Shown here piece after piece: positions 19,226-26,261 of a stretch of DNA of 39,301 bases. The stretch is from an uncultured Oscillospiraceae bacterium. GTDB taxonomy: Bacteria > Bacillota_A > Clostridia > Oscillospirales > Oscillospiraceae. The notes below the pieces were generated by a model. That model was not told the origin of the DNA. It did not search any database and saw only the letters and a program-made list of their open reading frames with translations. The stretch covers positions 1 to 39,301 of the forward strand of contig CAJTTS010000023.1 in the NCBI GenBank assembly GCA_910579155.1. Direction: 5' to 3'. Numbering within the stretch: the stretch's first letter is position 1; each line of letters begins with the position of its first letter. Made by a program: the position numbers and the translations under genes.

Positions 19226-20158
19226 ATGACAAAGAGAGAACAACTGGAGACGGAGCGGCGGGTATTCGATATCTACAGCGGCATCCTGCTGAACAACCTG
19301 GAATTTTGTCCCGGGCCCGCCGTGCCGCCCGACTATGAGCTGGACTGCCCGGAGTACGAAACGCTGCGGGAGAAATACGGCCTGGACAGGCTGGCGGGGA
19401 AGGGAAGCGCCTTCCAGCGGGGCAAGCGTCTGCTGCACCACCTTGCTCCCCGGCTGACCCACTCGTCCTATTATGACAACCACGTCCCCTGCGACGCCCT
19501 CTCCTTGATGGAGTATAGCTATGAGCGGCCCGACCAGGGCATCAACTGCCTGAACAAGTCCAAGATTCTGGCGGAGTGCTGCCTGGCGGTGGGGATTTAC
19601 GCCCGGCGGGTGGCGATCATGCCGTACTCTCCCTACGACAACGACAACCATGTGGTCGCTGAAATCTACGACCCCGAGCCGGCCAAGTGGATCATGCTGG
19701 ACCCCACCACGGACGGCTGGTTTGAGGCCGAAAACGGCGCTCCCCTGTCCGTTTTGGAGATTCGAGAGCGCTTTGCCCACCGGAAGTTTACCACGTTCGT
19801 CGCGTCCACAGACCGGAAGGGCGACCTGCGGCGGCTGTGGGACAGGCACATGGATTTGAACAGCTATATCTGCAAAAACCTGTTCTGGCTCCGCATCGAG
19901 CGGCATAATGGGTTCAGCAACAAGGGGGAATGGCTGAACTTTATCCCCACGGGCTATGACCTGAGGCTCAACCAAATCGCCATGCTGGAATACCGCCTCA
20001 GCATCCTGCCAGATCAGGGGTTGCCTCCTGAAGAGCTGCAAAAGTATCAGCGGATGTTCCGGGATTCCCTGGAGCGGCTACAGACCGCGCCGGAGGATCC
20101 CTGCTATGATCTGTCTGTGATGGCCGCCCCGCCGGAAGGCGGGGGCGGGAAGCGCTGA
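19226..20158 (+). CDS. Cytosolic transglutaminase-fold protein
   Basis: A 310-residue protein with a transglutaminase-like core and no signal peptide or membrane segment. The likely triad is C108 in GINCLNKSKILAECCLAVGI, H142 in YDNDNHVVAEIY, and D159 in WIMLDPTTDGW. The region before the core is helical, and the region after it (about 190-300) has no family I recognise. Family members act as cysteine proteases, amidases or transamidases; the substrate here is unknown. GGGAGGA precedes the ATG, which lies 24 bases after the second GTPase gene, so it belongs to that operon. A protease or amidase coupled to a metal-delivery GTPase pair is an unusual arrangement. Confidence 0.85.
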   Translation: MTKREQLETERRVFDIYSGILLNNLEFCPGPAVPPDYELDCPEYETLREKYGLDRLAGKGSAFQRGKRLLHHLAPRLTHSSYYDNHVPCDALSLMEYSYERPDQGINCLNKSKILAECCLAVGIYARRVAIMPYSPYDNDNHVVAEIYDPEPAKWIMLDPTTDGWFEAENGAPLSVLEIRERFAHRKFTTFVASTDRKGDLRRLWDRHMDLNSYICKNLFWLRIERHNGFSNKGEWLNFIPTGYDLRLNQIAMLEYRLSILPDQGLPPEELQKYQRMFRDSLERLQTAPEDPCYDLSVMAAPPEGGGGKR

Positions 20159-20174
20159 GCGTTTGGGCGCAAAG

Positions 20175-20208
20175 AAAGGCCTCGCGTCTGCGGACGCGGG
20201 GCCTTTTT
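20175..20208 (+). terminator. GTPase operon terminator
   Basis: A 14-bp stem with one G-T pair (20175-20188 with 20193-20206), loop TGCG, running into TTTTT. Confidence 0.9.
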
Positions 20209-20284
20209 GCGCTGTTGCTTCTAAAACATGAAAAGGCCCCGCCCCGCATAAAGTGATACAAATCCAGCTTTGGAGGGGTCAACT

Positions 20285-21067
20285 ATGAATGGGACCAAGA
20301 TCATTTACCTGCGCAGGAAACTCATCGCCGTCGGGGCCTGCGCCCTGGCTGCCGTAATGATGTTCTGGGTGGTGAACCACCCGACGGTGGTGGGGGCGTC
20401 CGCCACTACCCGGCAATTGCCCATCTATTGTGTACAGAAGGACTACAAGGTGCTGTCCATCAGCTTTGACGCCGCCTGGGGCAACGAGGACACCCAGCAG
20501 CTCATCGACATCCTGGGCAAGTATGACGTCAAGGCCACCTTTTTTGTGGTGGGCGAGTGGGTGGACAAATACCCGGAGTCGGTGAAGGCACTGTCCGATG
20601 CAGGCCACGAGGTGATGGGCCACTCCAACACCCACGCCCACTTTAACAGCCTTTCCTCAGAGGAGATCATTGCCGACCTGAACGCCTGCAACGACAAGAT
20701 CGAAGGGGTGACGGGGGTGCGGCCTACCCTGTTCCGCTGCCCGTACGGCGAGTACGACGACCATGTCATCAACGCCGTGCGGTCCCTGGGCATTGAGCCG
20801 ATCCAGTGGGACGTGGACAGCCTTGATTGGAAAAATTTAGAAGCCCCGGAGATCACAAAGCGGGTGACCTCCAAGGTCCAGCCCGGGTCCATTGTGCTGT
20901 TCCACAACGCCGCCCTCCACACGCCGGAGGCCCTGCCCGGCATCATTGAGGCGCTTTTGCAGCAGGGTTACACCTTTGTACCCATTTCCCAGCTCGTCCT
21001 GCCCGGCGCCTATGGCCAGGACTATACTATTGACCACACCGGACGGCAGTGTCCCGTCGGGACGTGA
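20285..21067 (+). CDS. Membrane-anchored PdaB-like polysaccharide deacetylase
   Basis: A 260-residue NodB-domain protein. A single N-terminal membrane segment (about 10-35, LIAVGACALAAVMMFWVV) anchors it outside the membrane. The catalytic domain follows. Motif 1 is SFDAAWGNEDT, the PdaB-type FDxxWG variant in which the second aspartate of the common FDDG motif is replaced. The zinc histidines of motif 2 are present in MGHSNTH. Motif 3 is RCPYGEYD, and FHNAALHTPEALP is the C-terminal motif. PdaB proteins act on spore cortex or cell-wall glycan; sporulation control is not shown here. I start at ATG 20285, after GGAGGGG, rather than the upstream TTG inside that site. Confidence 0.88.
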   Translation: MNGTKIIYLRRKLIAVGACALAAVMMFWVVNHPTVVGASATTRQLPIYCVQKDYKVLSISFDAAWGNEDTQQLIDILGKYDVKATFFVVGEWVDKYPESVKALSDAGHEVMGHSNTHAHFNSLSSEEIIADLNACNDKIEGVTGVRPTLFRCPYGEYDDHVINAVRSLGIEPIQWDVDSLDWKNLEAPEITKRVTSKVQPGSIVLFHNAALHTPEALPGIIEALLQQGYTFVPISQLVLPGAYGQDYTIDHTGRQCPVGT

Positions 21068-21124
21068 ACGGGAGCGTGGCGTGGGGCGCAACAGAGGAGC
21101 TCCTGCAATATTTGTACAAAGGGG

Positions 21125-21153
21125 TTGAAATTTTGGAGGGAGCGTTGTATAAT
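21125..21153 (+). promoter_or_regulatory. Promoter of the PPTase-kinase pair
   Basis: -35 TTGAAA (21125-21130), 17-base spacer, perfect -10 TATAAT (21148-21153), 30 bases before the start codon. Confidence 0.8.
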
Positions 21154-21182
21154 ATACACAAAGCCGAGAGGTGGGAAAGATC

Positions 21183-21713
21183 ATGACGGCCGTTTACGGC
21201 GTATCGGGGGAGGACGGACGGCGGCTGGCGTGGCCGCTGCTGGAGCGGGCAGTCGGCCTTTGCTGGGGCTGGACGGCCCTGCCCCCGGTGGAACACTCCC
21301 CCAGAGGCAAGCCGGCGTTCGTGGGCCGGGAGGACAGGTGGTTTTCCCTGTCCCACAGCGGCGGGCTTGCCCTGTGTGCCCTGTCCGAAGCCCCGGTGGG
21401 GGTGGACGTGGAGCTGATCCGCCCCCGGCGGGCCGGTTTGTTTACCTATGTGCTGAGCGAGGGGGAGCGGGCCGCGTTCGACGGCACCTGGGAGGACTTC
21501 TTCCGCCTGTGGACATTGAAGGAGAGCTGGTGCAAGCGGGAGGACGGACCGCTCTATCCCCCAAGGGCGGTGGAGACGCCGCCCCCCTGCCCCCACAGAA
21601 GCTACGCCGGAGCGGGCTGGCGGGCGGCGGTGTGCTGTCACGACACGCCCCCGGAGGCCGTTGTCTGGCTGGATATCAATGAACTGACCGAGAAAAAGGA
21701 GGGTCCCATATGA
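21183..21713 (+). CDS. Sfp-type 4'-phosphopantetheinyl transferase
   Basis: A 176-residue enzyme that transfers phosphopantetheine from CoA to a serine of carrier proteins. The motifs are FSLSHSGGLALCAL, GVDVE (D75 and E77, magnesium ligands), and WTLKESWCK (K113, E114). It is shorter than Sfp itself (about 224), mainly from a reduced C-terminal part, but the catalytic motifs are complete. GTG 21171 is in frame, but ATG 21183 has GAGGTG nine bases upstream and is preferred. Its stop overlaps the next start in ATGA. No polyketide or nonribosomal peptide synthase is in the window, so its carrier protein is elsewhere. Confidence 0.9.
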   Translation: MTAVYGVSGEDGRRLAWPLLERAVGLCWGWTALPPVEHSPRGKPAFVGREDRWFSLSHSGGLALCALSEAPVGVDVELIRPRRAGLFTYVLSEGERAAFDGTWEDFFRLWTLKESWCKREDGPLYPPRAVETPPPCPHRSYAGAGWRAAVCCHDTPPEAVVWLDINELTEKKEGPI

Positions 21714-22330
21714 GGAAACAGATCATCACTGTCAGCCGGGAATTCGGTTCCGGCGGCCGGTCCGTGGGCCACCGCGTGGCGGAGCTGCTGAACGTGCCCT
21801 ATTACGACAAGGATCTGGTGAAGCAGGTGGCGGTGGAAACCGGCTTCGATGAGAAGTTCATCGAGCACGAGGGGGAGTACGCCTCCCCCTGGCAGAGCCT
21901 GTTGTCCTACGCTTTCGCGGGCAACGGCTCCCGGCAGCATATGAACGGCCTGTCCACCGCCGACTTCCTCTGGGTGATGCAGTGCCGGGTGATTATGGAT
22001 CTGGCGGAAAAGGGTCCCTGCGTCATCGTGGGCCGGTGCGCCGACTATATCCTCCGGGAGCGGACGGATGTGCTCAACGTGTTTATCCACGCCCCCATCG
22101 CTTTCCGGGCGGACCGGGTGGTGCGGCTGTACGGCGAGTCCGACTCGGCCCCGGAGAAGCGCCTGGAGGAGAAGGATAAGCGCCGCCGGGCCTATTACAA
22201 GCACTACGCCGACCGGGACTGGGGCATGAGCCAGAATTATCATCTGTCCCTGGACTCCAGCCTGGTGGGCATCGAGCGGTGCGCCCAGCTCATCCTGGAC
22301 GTAGTCTGTAACCCGGAAAAGCCGGAATAA
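21710..22330 (+). CDS. Cytidylate-kinase-like protein
   Basis: A 206-residue P-loop protein of the cytidylate kinase-like family (Cytidylate_kin2 type), widespread in clostridia. The nucleotide-binding loop is SREFGSGGRSVG near the N-terminus, followed by LLNVPYYDKDLV. The second diagnostic block is CVIVGRCADYIL, then NVFIHAPIAFRADRVV, and an arginine/lysine-rich lid (EKDKRRRAYYKHYADRDWG). Real substrates of this subfamily are not established; the standard Cmk is a different protein. The ATG overlaps the PPTase stop by four bases, with AAAAGGAGG upstream. Confidence 0.88.
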   Translation: MRKQIITVSREFGSGGRSVGHRVAELLNVPYYDKDLVKQVAVETGFDEKFIEHEGEYASPWQSLLSYAFAGNGSRQHMNGLSTADFLWVMQCRVIMDLAEKGPCVIVGRCADYILRERTDVLNVFIHAPIAFRADRVVRLYGESDSAPEKRLEEKDKRRRAYYKHYADRDWGMSQNYHLSLDSSLVGIERCAQLILDVVCNPEKPE

Positions 22331-22349
22331 GGAAACGGCCTGAGAGTCA

Positions 22350-22384
22350 AAGGACCGCCTTCCCCAGCGGGGAGGGCGGTCCTT
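22350..22384. terminator. Bidirectional terminator between convergent genes
   Basis: A 16-bp stem (22350-22365 with 22369-22384, two imperfect pairs at most) and loop AGC lie between the convergent kinase-like gene and the second SLH gene. Short T-rich stretches follow on both strands. Confidence 0.8.
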
Positions 22385-22389
22385 CTGTT

Positions 22390-24018
22390 TCAGTGATAGG
22401 CCCGGTAGAGGAAGGTGACGATCTGCCCCCGGCTGCAAATGCCGCCGGGATCAAAGGTGGTGGCGGTGGCGCCAGTGGTGACGCCCTTGTCCAACGCCCA
22501 ATCCACCGCCTGGGCGTAGACGGCTCCGGAGGCCACGTCGGTGAAGGAGGACGCCGTTGCGGAGGGTTTATCAAAGGCGGACCAGATGTACCGCACCGCG
22601 TCCGCCCGGGCGCAGCTTGCCCTGGGGTCGAAGTCCTCGGACAGCATCCCCAGCCCGGCGGCCCAGCGGACGGCGTCATAAAAGTAGTCGCTGTCCCTGA
22701 CTCCATCGGGCGCGCTTCCTGTGGCCGGGGGTTCCCCGGCCGCCCGCCAAAGGAAGGTGAGAATCTGGCTGTGGGTACAGGGCAGGCCGGGGGAGAAGGT
22801 GGTGGTGGAGGTGCCGTTGGTGATCTCCTCTTCCACAGCCCAAGCCACGGAGTCGGCGTAATAGGCGTCCGCCGACACATCGGTGAAGGTTTGGGCGGAG
22901 CCGTTGCCGGTGGGCTCAGGGGGCTGGGTAAACTGGGGAGGATCGATGGTAATGGTGACAGGGGGCCTGTCCACATAATCGCCGCCGCTGATGGCAGGAT
23001 AGCCGTCAGTGAACAGGTCCGCTTGATTCGCCCCATAGGTGTAGACCGCGTGGCAATATTCCTTGGAGACGGTGTAGGTCTGGCCGCCATTGCTGCCGGT
23101 AGCCCCGGAGAGGAACAGCTTGCCGTCCGAGCCGATCATGCCGTTGTCGCAGTTGGTCACGTCCACCAGGTAGTTCCGGCCATCCCCCATCCGAACCACG
23201 TTCCACATGTGGCTGCCGCCGTTCATGGTTCCGCTGGCGGTGTAGCATGTGACGTCGCCGCGAAAGTCCGACAGGTCGCACAGGTACTTGAACGCCTTGG
23301 CGTAGCCCTCGCACACCACGCTGGTATCCGGGTCGCCATCGAAGACGTACACCAGTTGCCAGGGGTCGCCGTAGGGGGGATCGTTCAGGTAAGCGTCCAT
23401 GTCGTAGGAGGTCAGGCGGCAGATCTCGTCCCGGTAAGCGGCCAGCTTTTCAAAGTCGGAGCAGTCCTGATACTTGGCTACGATGGCTTTGGCGGTCTGG
23501 GCCGCCTGCTTGGCGGCTGATACCCTGGCGGCGCTGACGTTAGTGCTGTCGTCTCCCTGGTAGGCCTGGGCCGCCTGGAGATAGACGGTGAAATTTTTGA
23601 TGCTGGCCTGGTTGCCCTGGCGGACGGAGGAAAAGCCCCAGGAAAATCGGTTGCTGGCCCAATACAGCTCATAGGGGCAGTCCGCCGACAGGGCGAAAAA
23701 AACCCTGCTCATGTGGACAGATTCGCTGAACTTCTGCTCAAGCTTTGCCAGCACGTTCTCCGCGCTGCTTCCGGACATACCCAGCTCCTCCAAGGTCCAG
23801 GACAAGGCGGCCTGGTCCGGAATGCGGATGGTGGTGGAGGTCCTGGCGCCGTCGGCGATCTTGGCTACTTCGGCCCGGAGTATGTCGTATACCACCCGGT
23901 CCGTGCCGGTGAGGCGGGCGCCCGCAGAGTGGTCGGCCTGGGCGGCGTGAGCAGTCCCGGGCAGCAGGGCGGCGGTCAGGAGCAGCGCCAGCAGCGCGGC
24001 TGTCCATCGTCTTTTCAT
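22390..24018 (-). CDS. Secreted transglutaminase-like protein with three SLH repeats (paralogue)
   Basis: A 542-residue exported protein with the same architecture as the one at 13983. The signal peptide is MKRRWTAALLALLLTAALLPGTAHA. A helical N-terminal region leads to the transglutaminase-like domain, with C in VVCEGYAKAF, H in GGSHMWNVV and D in YLVDVTNCD. A Pro/Thr-rich linker (ITIDPPQFTQPPEPTGNGS) precedes three SLH repeats. Identity to the paralogue is highest around YRDEICRLTSY and the catalytic cysteine. The frame is open further upstream, but ATG 24018 starts the signal peptide, has AAAGGGGA before it and a promoter at 24065-24093. It faces the first copy in inverted orientation. Confidence 0.9.
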   Translation of the reverse strand: MKRRWTAALLALLLTAALLPGTAHAAQADHSAGARLTGTDRVVYDILRAEVAKIADGARTSTTIRIPDQAALSWTLEELGMSGSSAENVLAKLEQKFSESVHMSRVFFALSADCPYELYWASNRFSWGFSSVRQGNQASIKNFTVYLQAAQAYQGDDSTNVSAARVSAAKQAAQTAKAIVAKYQDCSDFEKLAAYRDEICRLTSYDMDAYLNDPPYGDPWQLVYVFDGDPDTSVVCEGYAKAFKYLCDLSDFRGDVTCYTASGTMNGGSHMWNVVRMGDGRNYLVDVTNCDNGMIGSDGKLFLSGATGSNGGQTYTVSKEYCHAVYTYGANQADLFTDGYPAISGGDYVDRPPVTITIDPPQFTQPPEPTGNGSAQTFTDVSADAYYADSVAWAVEEEITNGTSTTTFSPGLPCTHSQILTFLWRAAGEPPATGSAPDGVRDSDYFYDAVRWAAGLGMLSEDFDPRASCARADAVRYIWSAFDKPSATASSFTDVASGAVYAQAVDWALDKGVTTGATATTFDPGGICSRGQIVTFLYRAYH

Positions 24019-24064
24019 GTGGTGTTCCCCTTTGTCTTTTTCCGGTCGGAAAGTATTCCATATG

Positions 24065-24093
24065 ATTGTAACAGATCGGCCGAAAAATGACAA
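24065..24093 (-). promoter_or_regulatory. Promoter of the second SLH gene
   Basis: Minus strand: -35 TTGTCA (24093-24088), 17-base spacer, -10 TACAAT (24070-24065), about 45 bases before the ATG. Confidence 0.75.
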
Positions 24094-24134
24094 GGGAATC
24101 CACCCCCTCCCAGGCAGAAAATGAAAGGAAAGTT

Positions 24135-24815
24135 TTACCGCTTCAGCCGCCGGATCACCGCCTCTTCCAGACGGTCGCCATATTTCATGGCCAGCAGGAA
24201 CGCCGCCAGCCCCGCGACGCCCAGTAGCGCCATGCCCCACAGGGGAATGGTCACGGTGGCGCTGCCCACCGCGCAGGCCACCAGCAGCCCCCAGGGCCGG
24301 GCCAGCACCGTCAGCAGGAAAAAACGCCGGAAGGGGATGTCCGTCAGGCCGGCCAGAATGCACAGCAGGTCATCGGGAAAGAAGGGGAACAGGAAGGCCA
24401 GGGCCAGAAAGGTGTCCCGCTTGCGGCGGATCAGGTCCAGGTACTTCTCGGACAGCTTCTCGCTGACGAATTGCCCGGCGAACTGCTGCCCCAGGGCCCG
24501 GGCCAGGGTAAAGACCAGGGCGGAGCCCAGGCTCACCGCCGCCCAGGTCAGCAGGAAGGAGGGCCACAGCCCGAACAGGTACGCTCCCGCTGCGGCGGTG
24601 ATGTTGCTGGGGATGGGGGCGACGATGACGGACACCAACTGCACGCCGAAGTAAGCCAGGTGGGACCAGGGGGCGCAGCGGGCGATATACGCACCCATCC
24701 GCTCCGGGGAGCCGGCGGCCTCGAAAAAACCGGTGGCGTACAGCGCCCACACGCAGCCGCCCAGAATGGCGGCGGTGAGCGCCCACAGCATGACCTTGCC
24801 TCGTTTATCTTCCAT
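24135..24815 (-). CDS. TVP38/TMEM64 (VTT/DedA-like) membrane protein
   Basis: A 226-residue integral membrane protein of the VTT (SNARE-associated/DedA-like) family, thought to move or scramble lipids or lipid carriers. There is an N-terminal helix (VMLWALTAAILGGCVWALY), then the family hallmark PIPSNITAAAGAYLFGLW. Further helices follow with the second re-entrant signature FLFPFFPDDLLCILAGLTDIPFRRF in the second half. The C-terminus is basic (RLEEAVIRRLKR). I start at ATG 24815, which has GAGAGGA nine bases upstream; the TTG at 24839 has no ribosome-binding site. It has its own promoter. No terminator is visible before the next promoter, so some read-through into the SLH gene is possible. 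Confidence 0.88.
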   Translation of the reverse strand: MEDKRGKVMLWALTAAILGGCVWALYATGFFEAAGSPERMGAYIARCAPWSHLAYFGVQLVSVIVAPIPSNITAAAGAYLFGLWPSFLLTWAAVSLGSALVFTLARALGQQFAGQFVSEKLSEKYLDLIRRKRDTFLALAFLFPFFPDDLLCILAGLTDIPFRRFFLLTVLARPWGLLVACAVGSATVTIPLWGMALLGVAGLAAFLLAMKYGDRLEEAVIRRLKR

Positions 24816-24846
24816 GGGACATGATCCTCTCTTTATCAACTGGACG

Positions 24847-24888
24847 TTAGTACTAATGCCATTATAGCGGTAAATCAGAAAATGGCAA
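24847..24888 (-). promoter_or_regulatory. Promoter of the VTT gene with a palindrome at the start site
   Basis: Minus strand: -35 TTGCCA (24888-24883), 16-base spacer, perfect -10 TATAAT (24866-24861). The 10-base palindrome TTAGTACTAA (24847-24856) covers the expected +1 and could be an operator. Confidence 0.65.
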
Positions 24889-24956
24889 CAAAGGTCCTCT
24901 TAGGAAATTTTGAAGATTCCTTTTAGGTTTCTCCCGAATGAAGCTGAGACGGCAGG

Positions 24957-24993
24957 TGTGAAAAAACCCCCGGAGCAACGCTCCGGGGGTTTT
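24957..24993 (-). terminator. Terminator of the rpsF-ssb-rpsR operon
   Basis: Minus strand: a perfect 14-bp stem AAAACCCCCGGAGC with its complement (24993-24980 and 24976-24963), 3-base loop, then a U-run that continues the stem. Confidence 0.92.
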
Positions 24994-25002
24994 CATGACG
25001 TT

Positions 25003-25245
25003 TTAGTCAGTGACATAGGGCAGCAGGGCCACATGACGGGCGCGCTTGATAGCGTCGGTCAGTTGGCGCTGGTGCATGGCGCAGGTGCCGGTGGTGCGGC
25101 GGGGCAGAATCTTGGACCGCTCGGACAGGTAGCGCTTCAGCTTCTGGGCGTCCTTGTAGTCGATCTGTTCCACCTTGTCCACGCAGAACGCGCATACCTT
25201 GCGGCGCTTGCGATTGCCGCGGGGCTTCACATTATCCATAGCCAT
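25003..25245 (-). CDS. rpsR: 30S ribosomal protein S18
   Basis: An 80-residue S18, which binds next to S6 on the platform of the small subunit. It is a cysteine-containing (C+) form: VCAFCVDK near the N-terminus and TCAMHQRQL near the C-terminus could together bind zinc. The core [19 protein letters not shown] and [14 protein letters not shown] are diagnostic. ATG 25245 follows AAGGAGGT with an 8-base gap; the longer open frame upstream is a shadow of ssb. It is last in the conserved order rpsF-ssb-rpsR. Confidence 0.97.
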   Translation of the reverse strand: MAMDNVKPRGNRKRRKVCAFCVDKVEQIDYKDAQKLKRYLSERSKILPRRTTGTCAMHQRQLTDAIKRARHVALLPYVTD

Positions 25246-25285
25246 ATTGGCAGACCTCCTTATGTTGAGATGGCCCTTCCTTCGC

Positions 25286-25786
25286 TCAGAAGGGCAGTTC
25301 GCCGTCGTCGTCGGCCAGGTCGGAGAACTGGTCGCCGCCGGACGGGATGCCGTAATCGGCAGGGGCGGAGGGGGCGGAAGGACGTCCGCCGTAGCTTCCG
25401 CCGCGGTCGCCGTAACTGCCGCCGTAGCCTCCGCTGCGGTCGCCATAGCCGCCGTCGCCGTCCCGCTTGGAGTCACCGAAATAGACGTTGTCCGCCACCA
25501 CTTCGGCGGTGGTGCGGCGGTTGCCCTCCTTGTCGGTCCACTCCCGGATCTGGAGACGGCCCTCCACCACGGCCATGCGGCCCTTGGAGAAGTAGCGGCT
25601 GACAAATTCGCCGGTCTGACGCCAGGCCACCACATCGATCCAGTCGGTGGCGCGCTCGCCGGTATTCTTGTCCTTAAAGTCCCGGTCCACGGCCAGCCGG
25701 AAGCTGGCGACGGGGGTGCCGGACTGGGTGTGGCGCAACTCCGGGTCACGGGCCAGACGGCCCATGATGACGATATGATTGAGCAT
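25286..25786 (-). CDS. ssb: Single-stranded DNA-binding protein
   Basis: A 166-residue SSB. The OB fold occupies about 1-105 ([26 protein letters not shown] at the start, [22 protein letters not shown] in the middle). A Gly/Tyr/Arg-rich flexible linker follows, and the acidic tip DDDGELPF is the docking site for replication and repair proteins. I chose ATG 25786, with AAGGAG upstream; the frame is open further but has no signal there. It sits between the two genes for the S6-S18 pair, as in most Firmicutes. Confidence 0.97.
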   Translation of the reverse strand: MLNHIVIMGRLARDPELRHTQSGTPVASFRLAVDRDFKDKNTGERATDWIDVVAWRQTGEFVSRYFSKGRMAVVEGRLQIREWTDKEGNRRTTAEVVADNVYFGDSKRDGDGGYGDRSGGYGGSYGDRGGSYGGRPSAPSAPADYGIPSGGDQFSDLADDDGELPF

Positions 25787-25799
25787 GTTTTTCTCCTTC

Positions 25800-26096
25800 T
25801 CAGGCGTCCTTGGCCACGATAATGGAACGCATGACGCTGACATTAATGCGCATCAGACGGTCCAGCTCGGCGGGGAACGCGGGGTCGGAGGAGAAGGTCA
25901 TCAGGACGTAGTAGCCCTCCTCCAGGTCGTTGATGGGGTAGGCCAGACGGCGCTTGCCCCACTCGTCCACCTCGGATACGGCGCCATGGCCCTCAGCCAG
26001 CTCCTTGAAGCGGGCCACCAGGGCGGCGGTCTCCTCCTCGCCCAGGCTGGGGTTGAGGACGTAGAGCACCTCGTAATTTCCACTCACTTTTGCCAT
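25800..26096 (-). CDS. rpsF: 30S ribosomal protein S6
   Basis: A 98-residue S6 with the typical opening [15 protein letters not shown], the central [14 protein letters not shown], and [13 protein letters not shown]. It forms a heterodimer with S18, encoded two genes downstream. ATG 26096 has AAGGAGG eleven bases upstream; the in-frame TTG at 26108 would touch that site. It is first in the operon. Confidence 0.96.
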   Translation of the reverse strand: MAKVSGNYEVLYVLNPSLGEEETAALVARFKELAEGHGAVSEVDEWGKRRLAYPINDLEEGYYVLMTFSSDPAFPAELDRLMRINVSVMRSIIVAKDA

Positions 26097-26125
26097 TGTG
26101 TTTTGCACCTCCTTATGGTCTTATG

Positions 26126-26146
26126 GCCTCCGGTCCCGCCGGAGGC
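26126..26146 (-). promoter_or_regulatory. Candidate S6:S18-binding hairpin in the rpsF leader
   Basis: In the rpsF leader RNA, GCCTCCGG and CCGGAGGC form a perfect 8-bp hairpin with a 5-base loop, about 30 bases before the start codon and close to the ribosome-binding site. Leaders of rpsF in many bacteria carry a CCG-containing motif bound by the S6:S18 complex for feedback control; whether this hairpin has the right internal loop is unproven. Confidence 0.4.
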
Positions 26147-26197
26147 AAGGATGGTTTGCCGCGATTCCTGTTTTTTCATCAAGCGGCAGACTAAACT

Positions 26198-26226
26198 ATG
26201 ATACAGGATCATTTGCGAATTGTCAA
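26198..26226 (-). promoter_or_regulatory. rpsF operon promoter
   Basis: Minus strand: perfect -35 TTGACA (26226-26221), 17-base spacer, -10 TATCAT (26203-26198). The leader is about 95 bases. Confidence 0.85.
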
Positions 26227-26261
26227 GGGGCCGATGGGCGTTTTATGCCAAAATTTTGGCT

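Noticed and set aside
17087..20041. A 984-codon open frame opposite the GTPase operon
   Set aside because: The product is low-complexity and Val/Leu/His-rich, and its middle is the mirror of the His-rich codon repeats. No start signal or family match.
20221..20284. Sporulation (sigma-E or sigma-G) promoter before the PdaB-like gene
   Set aside because: GATACAAA resembles a -10 element, but no matching -35 exists at the right distance.
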